Virus record (IMG/VR): IMGVR_UViG_3300030098_004171
Location: 1-46,406 of that record
Direction: 5' to 3' (one strand)
DNA from: a virus
DNA: 46,406 nt
In this document: positions 1 to 6,920 of the stretch, piece after piece
Layout of the letters: each line of letters opens with the position of its first letter
How positions within the stretch are numbered: the first letter of the stretch is position 1
The notes under the pieces: generated by a model
The model's database searches: none
The model's input: the letters and a program-made list of their open reading frames with translations, nothing else
Told to the model about the DNA's origin: nothing
Made by a program: the position numbers and the translations under genes

Positions 1-79
1 AATTCAATTCAAATAGCGAACGATGGGGCGGTCAAGGCAACCTCTGCCACCAGCACTAACCTCAAGCAAGTCGCACGGG
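1..79. repeat. 79-bp exact direct repeat of 45765-45843
   Basis: Bases 1-79 are identical to 45765-45843 in the fibre gene, and the match stops abruptly at base 80. This joins the two ends of the window into a circular map. The length is close to a typical assembly k-mer, which suggests an assembly bubble edge rather than a biological repeat. Confidence 0.85.
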
Positions 80-378
80 TTGAATCTGATCAAGTTACAT
101 GGCCAAACAATACGGCAGCTAATGTTGCTTTTAGAATTGATCACGGCCTAGGGGTGGACGCTCCCATTGTCCAAGTTTACGAAGATGCTGCACCTTACGG
201 TTTAGTGGACGTTGAAGTTCGCCAAGGCGATTGGATAGGTGCTGATGTTGGAGCAGTAGGAACAGAGCAGGGAGCGTCTGAATCAGTTAAAGATGCAAAC
301 AGGATTCGTTATGTAACCGTTGTGTTTGCAAAAAATCCCGGTTGGAATACTAAATGGAATTATAGGGTAACAGGATAA
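1..378 (+). CDS. Tail fibre C-terminal end, left-edge allele (partial, 5' end missing)
   Basis: Frame 1 is open from the first base to the TAA at 376-378, so this is the 3' end of a longer gene. Its first 26 codons are identical to residues near the C-terminus of the large fibre encoded at 39669-46169. After the shared LKQVAR the sequence changes to a different tip of about 99 residues containing FRIDHGLG, where the right-edge copy has FRLNHALG. The role by context is the receptor-contacting tip of the tail fibre. It overlaps the next start codon in a TAATG junction. I read it as an alternative allele of the same fibre gene rather than a separate gene; a real tandem partial duplication remains possible. 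Confidence 0.75.
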   Translation, partial: NSIQIANDGAVKATSATSTNLKQVARVESDQVTWPNNTAANVAFRIDHGLGVDAPIVQVYEDAAPYGLVDVEVRQGDWIGADVGAVGTEQGASESVKDANRIRYVTVVFAKNPGWNTKWNYRVTG

Positions 379-613
379 TGGCAGGGAAAAAAATATTAAC
401 TCAATTCGCTCTCCCCGTTGGATCAACCAGCGGGACAGTAGGCAATGGAACTGCTGGTCAAGTGCTGGCTACTGGTGGGGCAAGTGCCAGTATGTATTGG
501 GCGAATGCTGGAGGTGGAGTTGCCTGTCAGAAGTTTACTTTGACTTGGAGAAATGCAAACGACCAATTGTTTACTGGCAGCGCAAGGGGCGATGGTGAAA
601 GTGGTAAATTCGC
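378..613. repeat. 236-bp imperfect direct repeat of 46171-46406
   Basis: Bases 378-613 align without gaps to 46171-46406. Differences cluster in the first 110 bases; 485-535 and 537-613 are identical. The 77-base identical terminal block is the counterpart of the 79-base block at the left edge. Confidence 0.85.
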
Positions 614-869
614 TTTTGTCGGTTCAGACAACTGGACTAATACTGATGTAATTCGCTTCACACATGATTTAGGAACTGGGTATTTGTCTGTATCTATAAT
701 GGACGTAAACAATGTTTATGGTGGAGGGGCAAACACTTATGTGGATATGGGTAATGACATTATTGCCAAATATGTTGGAGACGATATTACTGAAATAGAC
801 TTTGGCCAAGGCGGCTCTCCATCAAGCGGTAATGTTTTTAAGATAGTATTTATAGGGCAAGAGGACTGA
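378..869 (+). CDS. Tail fibre tip / accessory adhesion protein
   Basis: Protein of 163 residues starting in a TAATG overlap with the fibre gene, so translation is probably coupled. The N-terminal third contains the segment TAGQVLATGG...MYWANAG, which is common in short fibre-associated phage proteins. The C-terminal half contains RFTHDLGTGYLSVSIMD, the same H-x-LG...V-S-V pattern seen at the ends of the large fibre (HALGTQFIHVSVIE) and of the fibre at 38921-39667. This suggests a shared small beta-rich tip fold. The likely role is a secondary adhesin or a cap on the fibre. A second, slightly different 5' part of this gene ends the window at 46171-46406. No catalytic motif is visible. Confidence 0.7.
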   Translation: MAGKKILTQFALPVGSTSGTVGNGTAGQVLATGGASASMYWANAGGGVACQKFTLTWRNANDQLFTGSARGDGESGKFAFVGSDNWTNTDVIRFTHDLGTGYLSVSIMDVNNVYGGGANTYVDMGNDIIAKYVGDDITEIDFGQGGSPSSGNVFKIVFIGQED

Positions 870-1087
870 TGAAACCAAAGCTAGGCAGAGTATATAAGGT
901 GGAAAACGCAAACCCAAAATGGGGTGCTAACACCGCATATAAATATCTTAAAGTGCGGGACAGTTGGGGCGTTGAAATGGATTTGATGTTTACAGATCGG
1001 GAACTACTGGCAGCGGAGAAACGTGCCGGTAAAAATCCAGAGGATAAGGTGCGGAGGATTAGTTTTAAGGAGTGGCTGAAACGGTGA
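869..1087 (+). CDS. Small hypothetical protein, basic
   Basis: A 72-residue protein starting in a TGATG overlap with the upstream gene, so it belongs to the same transcription unit. It is rich in Lys and Arg, has no membrane segment and no cysteine pair, and ends in SFKEWLKR. I do not recognise the family. Its 3' end carries the AAGGAG Shine-Dalgarno (1067-1072) of the next gene. Its place between tip proteins and an MscS-like gene does not say whether it is a virion or an infected-cell protein. Confidence 0.55.
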   Translation: MKPKLGRVYKVENANPKWGANTAYKYLKVRDSWGVEMDLMFTDRELLAAEKRAGKNPEDKVRRISFKEWLKR

Positions 1088-1536
1088 ATACGAACGAACT
1101 TACAAACCTACTGAACCAAGGCGGCGAAGCTGCTGCCAAGAATCTAATTGGTGAATATGGATGGATGTTTGTGGCGGCATTTATCGCCTTAATGGCCAAA
1201 GATTTATTAATGAACATGGTTAGCGGCTTTGTTGTTTTCATCGGGAATGAATGGAAAAACGACGAAATTTTATATCTCTCAGGACGAAAAGCACGGGTTA
1301 TTCGTAAGGGGCTACTCATAACCACGTTTCAGATGGAGGATAGGCAATCCAGCATGTCCATACCTAATTCCCAGCTAAAAACATTAACCGTAGAACGTAA
1401 GTTACCGAATGGTCATGCGGATATTTATTTGCCTACTGGTGGGGAGATGCAAGGCCCGATGGAGGTTAAAATTTTAGAAACTGATAAACCTAAACCCGTT
1501 GCAAAAAAGAAAGCTGCCCCAAGGAGAAAGCGATGA
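1084..1536 (+). CDS. MscS-like small membrane protein
   Basis: Protein of 150 residues. I chose GTG 1084 because AAGGAG (1067-1072) lies 11 bases upstream and the start overlaps the previous stop as GTGA; a GTG at 1072 would overlap the Shine-Dalgarno itself. One hydrophobic segment (about residues 21-50, GWMFVAAFIALMAKDLL onward) is followed by a beta-rich stretch with GNEWKNDEILYLSG, KARVIRKGLLITTFQM and SIPNSQLKTLTVER. This matches the layout of the last transmembrane helix plus beta domain of MscS-type mechanosensitive channels, including the IPN signature. The N-terminal MscS helices and the C-terminal alpha/beta domain are missing. A Lys/Arg-rich tail ends the protein. A role in envelope tension or channel modulation is inference. 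Confidence 0.6.
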   Translation: MNTNELTNLLNQGGEAAAKNLIGEYGWMFVAAFIALMAKDLLMNMVSGFVVFIGNEWKNDEILYLSGRKARVIRKGLLITTFQMEDRQSSMSIPNSQLKTLTVERKLPNGHADIYLPTGGEMQGPMEVKILETDKPKPVAKKKAAPRRKR

Positions 1537-1853
1537 GCCGATTTAATTACAATCCCAATTCTATGTTCCCAAAAAAACCAAAACGAAAGGGAGTGGATAA
1601 AGATAAAGTAATTAGGTGGGCATTAATTGTTTTTCTGGTAGTGCTGATCGCTTGGCTCAGTAGCGGGTGTAAGTCGATGCCATATATGACCGAACTGGAC
1701 ATCAGTATCACAGGCGTCGAAATTGAATTTGAACCTCAAACACAAAAAGTGGATGAAGGGTTGTTTGGAAACTTTCAATACATCACCAACAAGATGATTC
1801 ACGCACCTACGCCTGTCTCATTCCCGTTGTTGATGGAAATGAACACAAAATAA
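1533..1853 (+). CDS. Putative lipoprotein / single-pass membrane protein
   Basis: A 106-residue protein preceded by AAGGAG and overlapping the upstream stop. A basic N-terminus (KKPKRKGVDKDK) is followed by a hydrophobic helix WALIVFLVVLIAW and LSSGC, a lipobox-like site with Cys at about residue 46. The long N-terminal extension is unusual for a secreted lipoprotein, so a simple inner-membrane anchor is the alternative. The rest is a soluble 60-residue domain with alternating beta-like segments. It could be an outer-membrane-directed lysis or exclusion lipoprotein next to the MscS-like protein. The family is not recognised. Confidence 0.55.
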   Translation: MSRFNYNPNSMFPKKPKRKGVDKDKVIRWALIVFLVVLIAWLSSGCKSMPYMTELDISITGVEIEFEPQTQKVDEGLFGNFQYITNKMIHAPTPVSFPLLMEMNTK

Positions 1854-1857
1854 TATC

Positions 1858-2337
1858 ATGGCGAACATAAGCTATAATGTAACACGTTGGGACGTTTCTT
1901 GCGAATCGTCAGACCTGTCAAAAGTTTGTTCAGTTGTGCTGGGCATTACTGCGGAAGATTCTGAATCTGGAAAATCTGCATATAAAGACGAACGAATTTC
2001 TGTTCCTTGCCAAGACCTTGCTGAATTTGAGGCAGGGGCAGAGGCATTCATTGAGGGAGTACTTGGAAGCCAAGGTTGGTATCTTGAATTGCAGACCAGA
2101 ATTGCCAACCAAATGACTGCACCAGTAGCCGCGCCAGAGGATCGAGAGAAACCAGATTTTTCCTCGATGACGATTGGTGACGGATACCGTGACTTGCCGA
2201 GCGAGGAATCAAGCGAGGAACCGGCTGAAGAATCCAGCGAAGAATCCAGCGAGGAAGAGTCTAGCGAAGAATCAAGCGAGGAGGAATCAAGCGAAGAATC
2301 CAGCGAGGAATCGTCTGAAGAATCTGGAGGTGAATAG
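1858..2337 (+). CDS. Hypothetical protein with acidic Ser-Glu repeat tail
   Basis: Protein of 159 residues. Residues 1-105 form a folded-looking domain with four cysteines. From about residue 110 to the end it is a low-complexity tail built from SSEE/ESSEE units. At DNA level these are imperfect 12-15 bp repeats of AGCGARGAATC type between about 2200 and 2335. Such polyacidic tails occur in phage proteins that mimic DNA or stay flexible, but no family is recognised. It starts five bases after the lipoprotein gene and is followed immediately by another gene, so it is part of the same operon. Confidence 0.6.
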   Translation: MANISYNVTRWDVSCESSDLSKVCSVVLGITAEDSESGKSAYKDERISVPCQDLAEFEAGAEAFIEGVLGSQGWYLELQTRIANQMTAPVAAPEDREKPDFSSMTIGDGYRDLPSEESSEEPAEESSEESSEEESSEESSEEESSEESSEESSEESGGE

Positions 2338-2347
2338 TCCGATTGGC

Positions 2348-2704
2348 ATGGCAGCGCAATGGCAGGGACGCGATGATTTTCATCGTGTTCTCGGTTGGCA
2401 TCTTTCTCATGGTTATGTGTGGAGTGGTGCTGATTCTTTCATTGTGGGCCGTCCAATCCCTCGGGATGCTTTGGGGCAAGCTGATGAGTTTATTGCCTAC
2501 GATAAAAAGATAAGCGATGTCTGGTTTGTTTGGTTGGCGGCGGGGAAAGGAGCATTTGCAAGATTTTTAGAGGTAGCACCTTTCAAGCTGCCGTATGTGG
2601 CTTGGCACAGAAACAAAGGAGAAAATCAGAAGTTAAAAGTATGGAGTTGGGATCAGTACGATCGAGTAACACAAAGATTTAGGAGAAATAACAATGGGAA
2701 CTAA
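2348..2704 (+). CDS. Conserved-looking phage protein of unknown function
   Basis: Protein of 118 residues beginning MAAQWQGRDDF. The frame stays open upstream through the acidic-repeat region, but that is an out-of-frame reading of the repeats. ATG 2348 has GGAGGTGA (2326-2333) upstream at loose spacing, and GTG 2330 is an alternative start. The protein is rich in Trp and Tyr (WFVWLAAGKGAF, LPYVAWHRN, WSWDQYDRV), which resembles a compact single domain. Placement directly before the ejection-like protein and portal suggests a virion or assembly role. No lysozyme or peptidase motif was found although the position would suit an endolysin. Confidence 0.6.
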   Translation: MAAQWQGRDDFHRVLGWHLSHGYVWSGADSFIVGRPIPRDALGQADEFIAYDKKISDVWFVWLAAGKGAFARFLEVAPFKLPYVAWHRNKGENQKLKVWSWDQYDRVTQRFRRNNNGN

Positions 2705-3527
2705 AGTAAAAAGTCCGCCCGCTAGGGATTACGGGAGAGAAACACGGGATACTTTGAATGAGCAAATTAGGCTAATGCCGGATTTGCTTAAAGCCGAGCA
2801 AGAGTTTCAACCGCAGTTTGCGCAGTTGCAGATGGATATTGCTAAAAGTATCACCCCGCAACTGCTTGATATGTATGAGGAAACTCAGCCGCGTTTAGCG
2901 GCAATGGATCGTCAGACATTAGCTGCGCAGCGTGAGGCAGACATTGCCGCCGTGGAGGATTTGGGGCCAAGAGCAATGGAAGCTCTCGACCAAATGGACA
3001 CGCAAAAGTCCGGGCTAATGAAAAAGCTAATGAAGTTAGCAGAGGAAGAAGTAGATGCAGGCGGCAGAATGACTGATAGGGAATCGAGGCAATACTCGCA
3101 AAACATTAGGAGTGTGTTGGCAGCAAGTGGATTGGGGCATGGCCCGTCCGATGCCGCTTATGAAGCTGCGGAATTGCAAATGGGAAGTGAAAGGAGGAAA
3201 GCGCAGCGGCGGCAAAATGCGATGCAAACGCTTGCCATGCGTCAGGCGACTACTGCTGATCCGTTCATGGCAATTCTTGGGAGGCCGAGTGCGGTGAATC
3301 CGATGGCGGCGGCGGCGGTGGCAGGGCAGGGGCAAGGCTACACGCCGGGGCAACTGTTCAATCCGGAGAGTGGATATGCCAATGCAATTCATGCAGGCAA
3401 CTACCAAGGTAAACTAGCAGCAAGATCGGCAACTGCGGCTAACAGGGGTGCAATGTGGGGGGCAGGGTTAAGTGCATTAGGGTCGTTTGCTGGTGCTGGG
3501 GTTGGTGATGGTGGTCGATGGAGTTAA
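2694..3527 (+). CDS. Putative internal virion / ejection protein
   Basis: Protein of 277 residues overlapping the preceding gene by 11 bases. Residues 20-190 are strongly helical and rich in Gln, Glu and Ala (for example QPQFAQLQMDIAKS, KKLMKLAEEEVDAG). The C-terminal third turns Gly/Ala-rich (NPMAAAAVAGQGQGY, AMWGAGLSALGSFAGAG), typical of ejection or pore-forming virion proteins of short-tailed phages. It sits directly upstream of the portal gene. The C-terminal Gly-rich segment could associate with membrane during DNA entry. This is an assignment by composition and context only. Confidence 0.55.
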   Translation: MGTKVKSPPARDYGRETRDTLNEQIRLMPDLLKAEQEFQPQFAQLQMDIAKSITPQLLDMYEETQPRLAAMDRQTLAAQREADIAAVEDLGPRAMEALDQMDTQKSGLMKKLMKLAEEEVDAGGRMTDRESRQYSQNIRSVLAASGLGHGPSDAAYEAAELQMGSERRKAQRRQNAMQTLAMRQATTADPFMAILGRPSAVNPMAAAAVAGQGQGYTPGQLFNPESGYANAIHAGNYQGKLAARSATAANRGAMWGAGLSALGSFAGAGVGDGGRWS

Positions 3528-3531
3528 GACA

Positions 3532-5601
3532 ATGGCTAAAGAATACGAACTAGATTTAGAGGGGTTGTACGATGAGTACACCGAGTCCATCCACTCAACG
3601 CTACTGACTCGGCGCGAGGAAAATCGGCAGCAACGGTTCAACGAATGGCCGGGGCAAAGTGGCGATGGTCGTAAATGGAAACGGAACACGGGCAAGGTGC
3701 CGGTACCGTTTGATGGGTGTAGTGACTCGCGGGTTCCGTTGGTTGATTCCTATGTGCAGGAGGATGTGGATATGCTGATGACTTCCCTGCGGCAGATGAA
3801 GGTGACGGCAAGCCCGACTGAAAGCGGGGATGCGAAGCGGGCCTTTTTAGTCAGCAATTTGCTTCGGTGGATGATGGATAACCAGATGGATGAGTTTTAT
3901 CACGAAGCTGAGTTAGCCGCGAATTACTACTGCGAGAACGGGTTGAGTGTTGTCTCTGTTCTTTGGCAGCAGGAAACGACCGCTGCCTATCGTGAGATCG
4001 ACATGGAGACGATCATGCAATGGGCGCAGCAACAACCAGAAGGCACGGCAGGGGCAAGGTTGCCTGACATTATTCTCGATCCGGAGCTAGAGGAACAAGC
4101 GATGGAGCTTGGCCGCGATCTGCTTGAGGCACCCCTTAAAGACAAGGCGATGCGCAGGATGCTTAAAGATTTGCGAGAAAAGGGGAGCGCGGTCTACACA
4201 ATGCCCGAATTGGTAAAGAACCGTCCGGAGATCAAGAGTCTGCGTGTTGGTGAGGATTTCTTTTTTCCGCAGGACACTACGGATTTGCAATCTGCACGCC
4301 GGTTGTTTTGGCGGCAGTACATGACAGCGGAGCAACTTAAAGATGCCAAGGAGGTTCGGGGTTGGGATGCGAAGTGGGTTGATGAAGTGTTGGATCGCGC
4401 CGAGGGCATGAGTAATTCTGAATGGTCAGGTGCAACTCAGCGCATCCGACATACTCGACCTGGACTGACAGATTTGGATACACGCAAACTGTATGAAGTT
4501 GTTCATGCTTTTGAGCGGCGGTGTGATGAAAACGGGGTTCCCGGTATCTACTACATTGTGTTTTCTCCGCATTGCAGATCGACCGATGGAGGCGAGCAGA
4601 TTGTGGGGCGTGAGGAATTGCTGAACTACGCGCACGGGCAGTATCCGTTTGTGGCTTTACGCCGGGAGCATTTGTCTCGTCGCCTCGATGACAGTCGCGG
4701 GTACGGTGAGGTTGCCTCTACTTGGCAGCGTCAGATCAAGCAGGAATGGGACGGTCGAACTGATCGATCCTATCTCTCGACAATGCCTCCACTCATGCAC
4801 CCTGTTGGGCGTGCGCCCAGCAAGTGGGGGCCGGGAGTAATGGTGCCGAGAATGCGACCGGATGATTATGAGTATGCTGACGCTCCCCGTGTCGATAGTG
4901 GCTCAAAGGAGATCGAGCAGACGGTGCAAGAAATGGCAGATCGATACTTTGGCAGGCCGATCGGCAAGGAGAACCAGTTTTACTCCCGCATGAGGCAGCA
5001 AGGAATGGTTGCCAAGTGGTTGAAGTATTGGTCAGAGGTTTGCGATCAATGCTTTCAGTTGGTTCAGCAATTCATGCCTGACGAAATGTTTTTCCGTGTG
5101 GTTGGTTCGCGGCAAGCCGAGCCGATCCGCGTAGGCAGGGATGAAATCCAAGGCCAATACGATGTTCAGATTAACTACAACGTGGCTAATCTCGACATGG
5201 AGTTGGTGAAAGAGAAGTTAGGTCTACTGAAACTGGCGATTGAGTTTGATGTAAACGGAGTGGTGGATCGGACAACGGCAATGGAAGTGTTGTTTGAGTT
5301 TATCGATCCGCAGCTAGGCGAACGTATGTTGCGACCGCAGGAGGAAGCGAGTCAGCAGGAGATCGAGGACGAGCGTACTGCGTTTGCACAGATCGCAGCG
5401 GGTGCCGATGTGGACATTAAGCCGGGGCAGGCACATCAGTTGCGATTGCAAGAGTTGCAACAGTTGGCGAGCAGTCCAACGGCACAGCAGGCGATGCAAA
5501 ACGATCCAAGTTTGCAGGAGAGAGTCATTAAACGTGCGAAACAGCATGAGCATCAGCTTCAGCAGGCTCAAAATGCGCAAATAGGACGTTTAGGGGCATA
5601 A
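3532..5601 (+). CDS. Portal protein
   Basis: Protein of 689 residues starting MAKEYELDLEGLYDEY; ATG 3532 is preferred because 3487-3531 would encode a hydrophobic run overlapping the upstream gene. The N-terminal region has WPGQSGDGRKWKRNTGKV followed by PFDGCSDSRVPLVDSYV, the typical portal entry with a substrate-like SRVPL stretch. Length and the long helical, Gln-rich C-terminus (from about 600) match portals of P22-like podoviruses. A dodecameric ring at the capsid vertex is the family role: it threads DNA during packaging and binds the head-tail adaptor. It is unusual that this gene lies some 20 kb from the terminase genes and is separated from the capsid genes by the fibres. Confidence 0.75.
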   Translation: MAKEYELDLEGLYDEYTESIHSTLLTRREENRQQRFNEWPGQSGDGRKWKRNTGKVPVPFDGCSDSRVPLVDSYVQEDVDMLMTSLRQMKVTASPTESGDAKRAFLVSNLLRWMMDNQMDEFYHEAELAANYYCENGLSVVSVLWQQETTAAYREIDMETIMQWAQQQPEGTAGARLPDIILDPELEEQAMELGRDLLEAPLKDKAMRRMLKDLREKGSAVYTMPELVKNRPEIKSLRVGEDFFFPQDTTDLQSARRLFWRQYMTAEQLKDAKEVRGWDAKWVDEVLDRAEGMSNSEWSGATQRIRHTRPGLTDLDTRKLYEVVHAFERRCDENGVPGIYYIVFSPHCRSTDGGEQIVGREELLNYAHGQYPFVALRREHLSRRLDDSRGYGEVASTWQRQIKQEWDGRTDRSYLSTMPPLMHPVGRAPSKWGPGVMVPRMRPDDYEYADAPRVDSGSKEIEQTVQEMADRYFGRPIGKENQFYSRMRQQGMVAKWLKYWSEVCDQCFQLVQQFMPDEMFFRVVGSRQAEPIRVGRDEIQGQYDVQINYNVANLDMELVKEKLGLLKLAIEFDVNGVVDRTTAMEVLFEFIDPQLGERMLRPQEEASQQEIEDERTAFAQIAAGADVDIKPGQAHQLRLQELQQLASSPTAQQAMQNDPSLQERVIKRAKQHEHQLQQAQNAQIGRLGA

Positions 5602-5729
5602 CTGGAAAATTTATGGCGCGAGGATTCGATCTGAGGGCTTTTTAATTAGTGGTGAATATGGTTGGTGCGGAGAAAGTTAAGATTACTCAAGCGTAATGCT
5701 GGGGTGCAAGACAACGAAAAGGCAAATAA

Positions 5730-6920
5730 ATGGCAAGATACAGTTACTTTAGTGGTGGGGGGAGCGGGATTTCACCGTTGCCACCTAATTTTGCGCAGTT
5801 AGCGACTGCGGGGCCAGCGGCGATCGCGCAAGGCATGAAAGAGGCAAGCCAAGCCATTGGTGATGCGCTTAAAGAAAAGCAGAAGGCGGCAAAGCTAAAA
5901 AAGAAGGAGGCAACGTCAGCGGTAAATTTAATAAAAGCGCATTTAGCTAATGAGTCACAACTCGCATCATTAAAAGGAATAGATATTGATGATCTCGATA
6001 ACATGAGTAGTGATGACCAAATTGCTTTGGGTGGGCAAGTGGCAGCAGAAAGGCAGGCTCAAATTACTCAATCATCTTTAGATACTGCCGAGCAAAATCG
6101 ATTAAGCGCGGTGGCAGCGCAAAACGAAAAGGCCGACACAAACCGCATGATAAATGAGATCATGCGAAATCCAGATGCTATGCAGGCGATATTGCCAATG
6201 GCAGGAGATGCAAATATGGCTCAAGTGTTGCAGGCTAGATTAAGTCAGGCGGCAGGCGATCGTGCGCAAGGTACTTACGGAATGGCAGTAGGTGCCGATG
6301 CTAGGGATGCCGAAGCACACGCAAGGGCGGGTGAAAAGCACGCCAGAGAGATTGCAGCTTTAGATGCAGCAGCGGCAGGGCCAAAAGCAGGGACAACTTT
6401 TACTGATCCAAGTGTGCCGGGTTTTGTTGGTATGCACACAGGAACAGGGGCGGTGACTACTGTTAGAGGTGGCGATAGGCAAGTTCCTGAATCCGCTTTA
6501 GACGCAGCTAGGAGGGTAAAAATAGAAACAGAAACTGGTTTAATAAAACAAATTTATGGTGATCCAAGTACGGTAGATGAGCAAAGATTAAATCTGTCAG
6601 CAAGTGATAAAGATAGGGTTAAAAGTTTGAAGGCAGATTTGCAAATTGCTGAAGATAATTTAGCCATGATTGAAAAACTCGGTAATGATGCCCCGTTTGT
6701 TAATTATGATGGTGATCTAATCAATGAGGATAAGAGCAAAAGGCAACAGAGTGACGCTGAAACATGGACATGGGGTGAAATGTCGTCCTCGGCAGCCAAA
6801 ACAATGGAAGAAAGAAAAGTAAGAGATTTAAAACGTCAAATAGCTGAAATCACCGGGCAAGCAATAGCTGAAGAGTTGGAAGAGGAAGATGAAAACGACA
6901 GGATGGGATTATATCGATGA
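5730..6920 (+). CDS. Putative internal virion protein
   Basis: Protein of 396 residues. After a Gly-rich start (FSGGGSGISPLPP) it is nearly all helical, rich in Ala, Gln, Lys and Glu, with coiled-coil-like stretches at about 35-60 (ALKEKQKAAKLKKKEA), 100-135 and 290-315. It ends in an acidic run (EELEEEDEND). Such proteins between portal and a giant ejection protein are usually packaged inside the head and delivered with DNA. The gene overlaps the giant gene in an ATGA junction, supporting co-production. No enzyme motif is visible. The 128-base gap upstream holds no supported gene. Confidence 0.6.
   Translation: MARYSYFSGGGSGISPLPPNFAQLATAGPAAIAQGMKEASQAIGDALKEKQKAAKLKKKEATSAVNLIKAHLANESQLASLKGIDIDDLDNMSSDDQIALGGQVAAERQAQITQSSLDTAEQNRLSAVAAQNEKADTNRMINEIMRNPDAMQAILPMAGDANMAQVLQARLSQAAGDRAQGTYGMAVGADARDAEAHARAGEKHAREIAALDAAAAGPKAGTTFTDPSVPGFVGMHTGTGAVTTVRGGDRQVPESALDAARRVKIETETGLIKQIYGDPSTVDEQRLNLSASDKDRVKSLKADLQIAEDNLAMIEKLGNDAPFVNYDGDLINEDKSKRQQSDAETWTWGEMSSSAAKTMEERKVRDLKRQIAEITGQAIAEELEEEDENDRMGLYR

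Noticed and set aside
1-613. Diversity-generating retroelement producing fibre tip variants
   Set aside because: No reverse transcriptase, no template repeat and no adenine-biased substitutions; the variants are wholly different sequences between identical flanks.
2174-2347. Open frame through the acidic repeat, joined to the gene at 2348, suggesting a programmed frameshift fusion
   Set aside because: The frame is open only because of the repeat composition (Arg/Asn/Lys-rich reading); no slippery heptamer is evident and the gene has its own start.
5706-5713. GCAAGACA arm upstream of the internal virion protein gene
   Set aside because: One isolated 8-mer is expected by chance about once per genome; no second arm or cluster is present.
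5602-5729. Very short frames in the gap before the internal virion protein gene
   Set aside because: Frames of 10-15 codons without Shine-Dalgarno or coupling; not supportable as genes.
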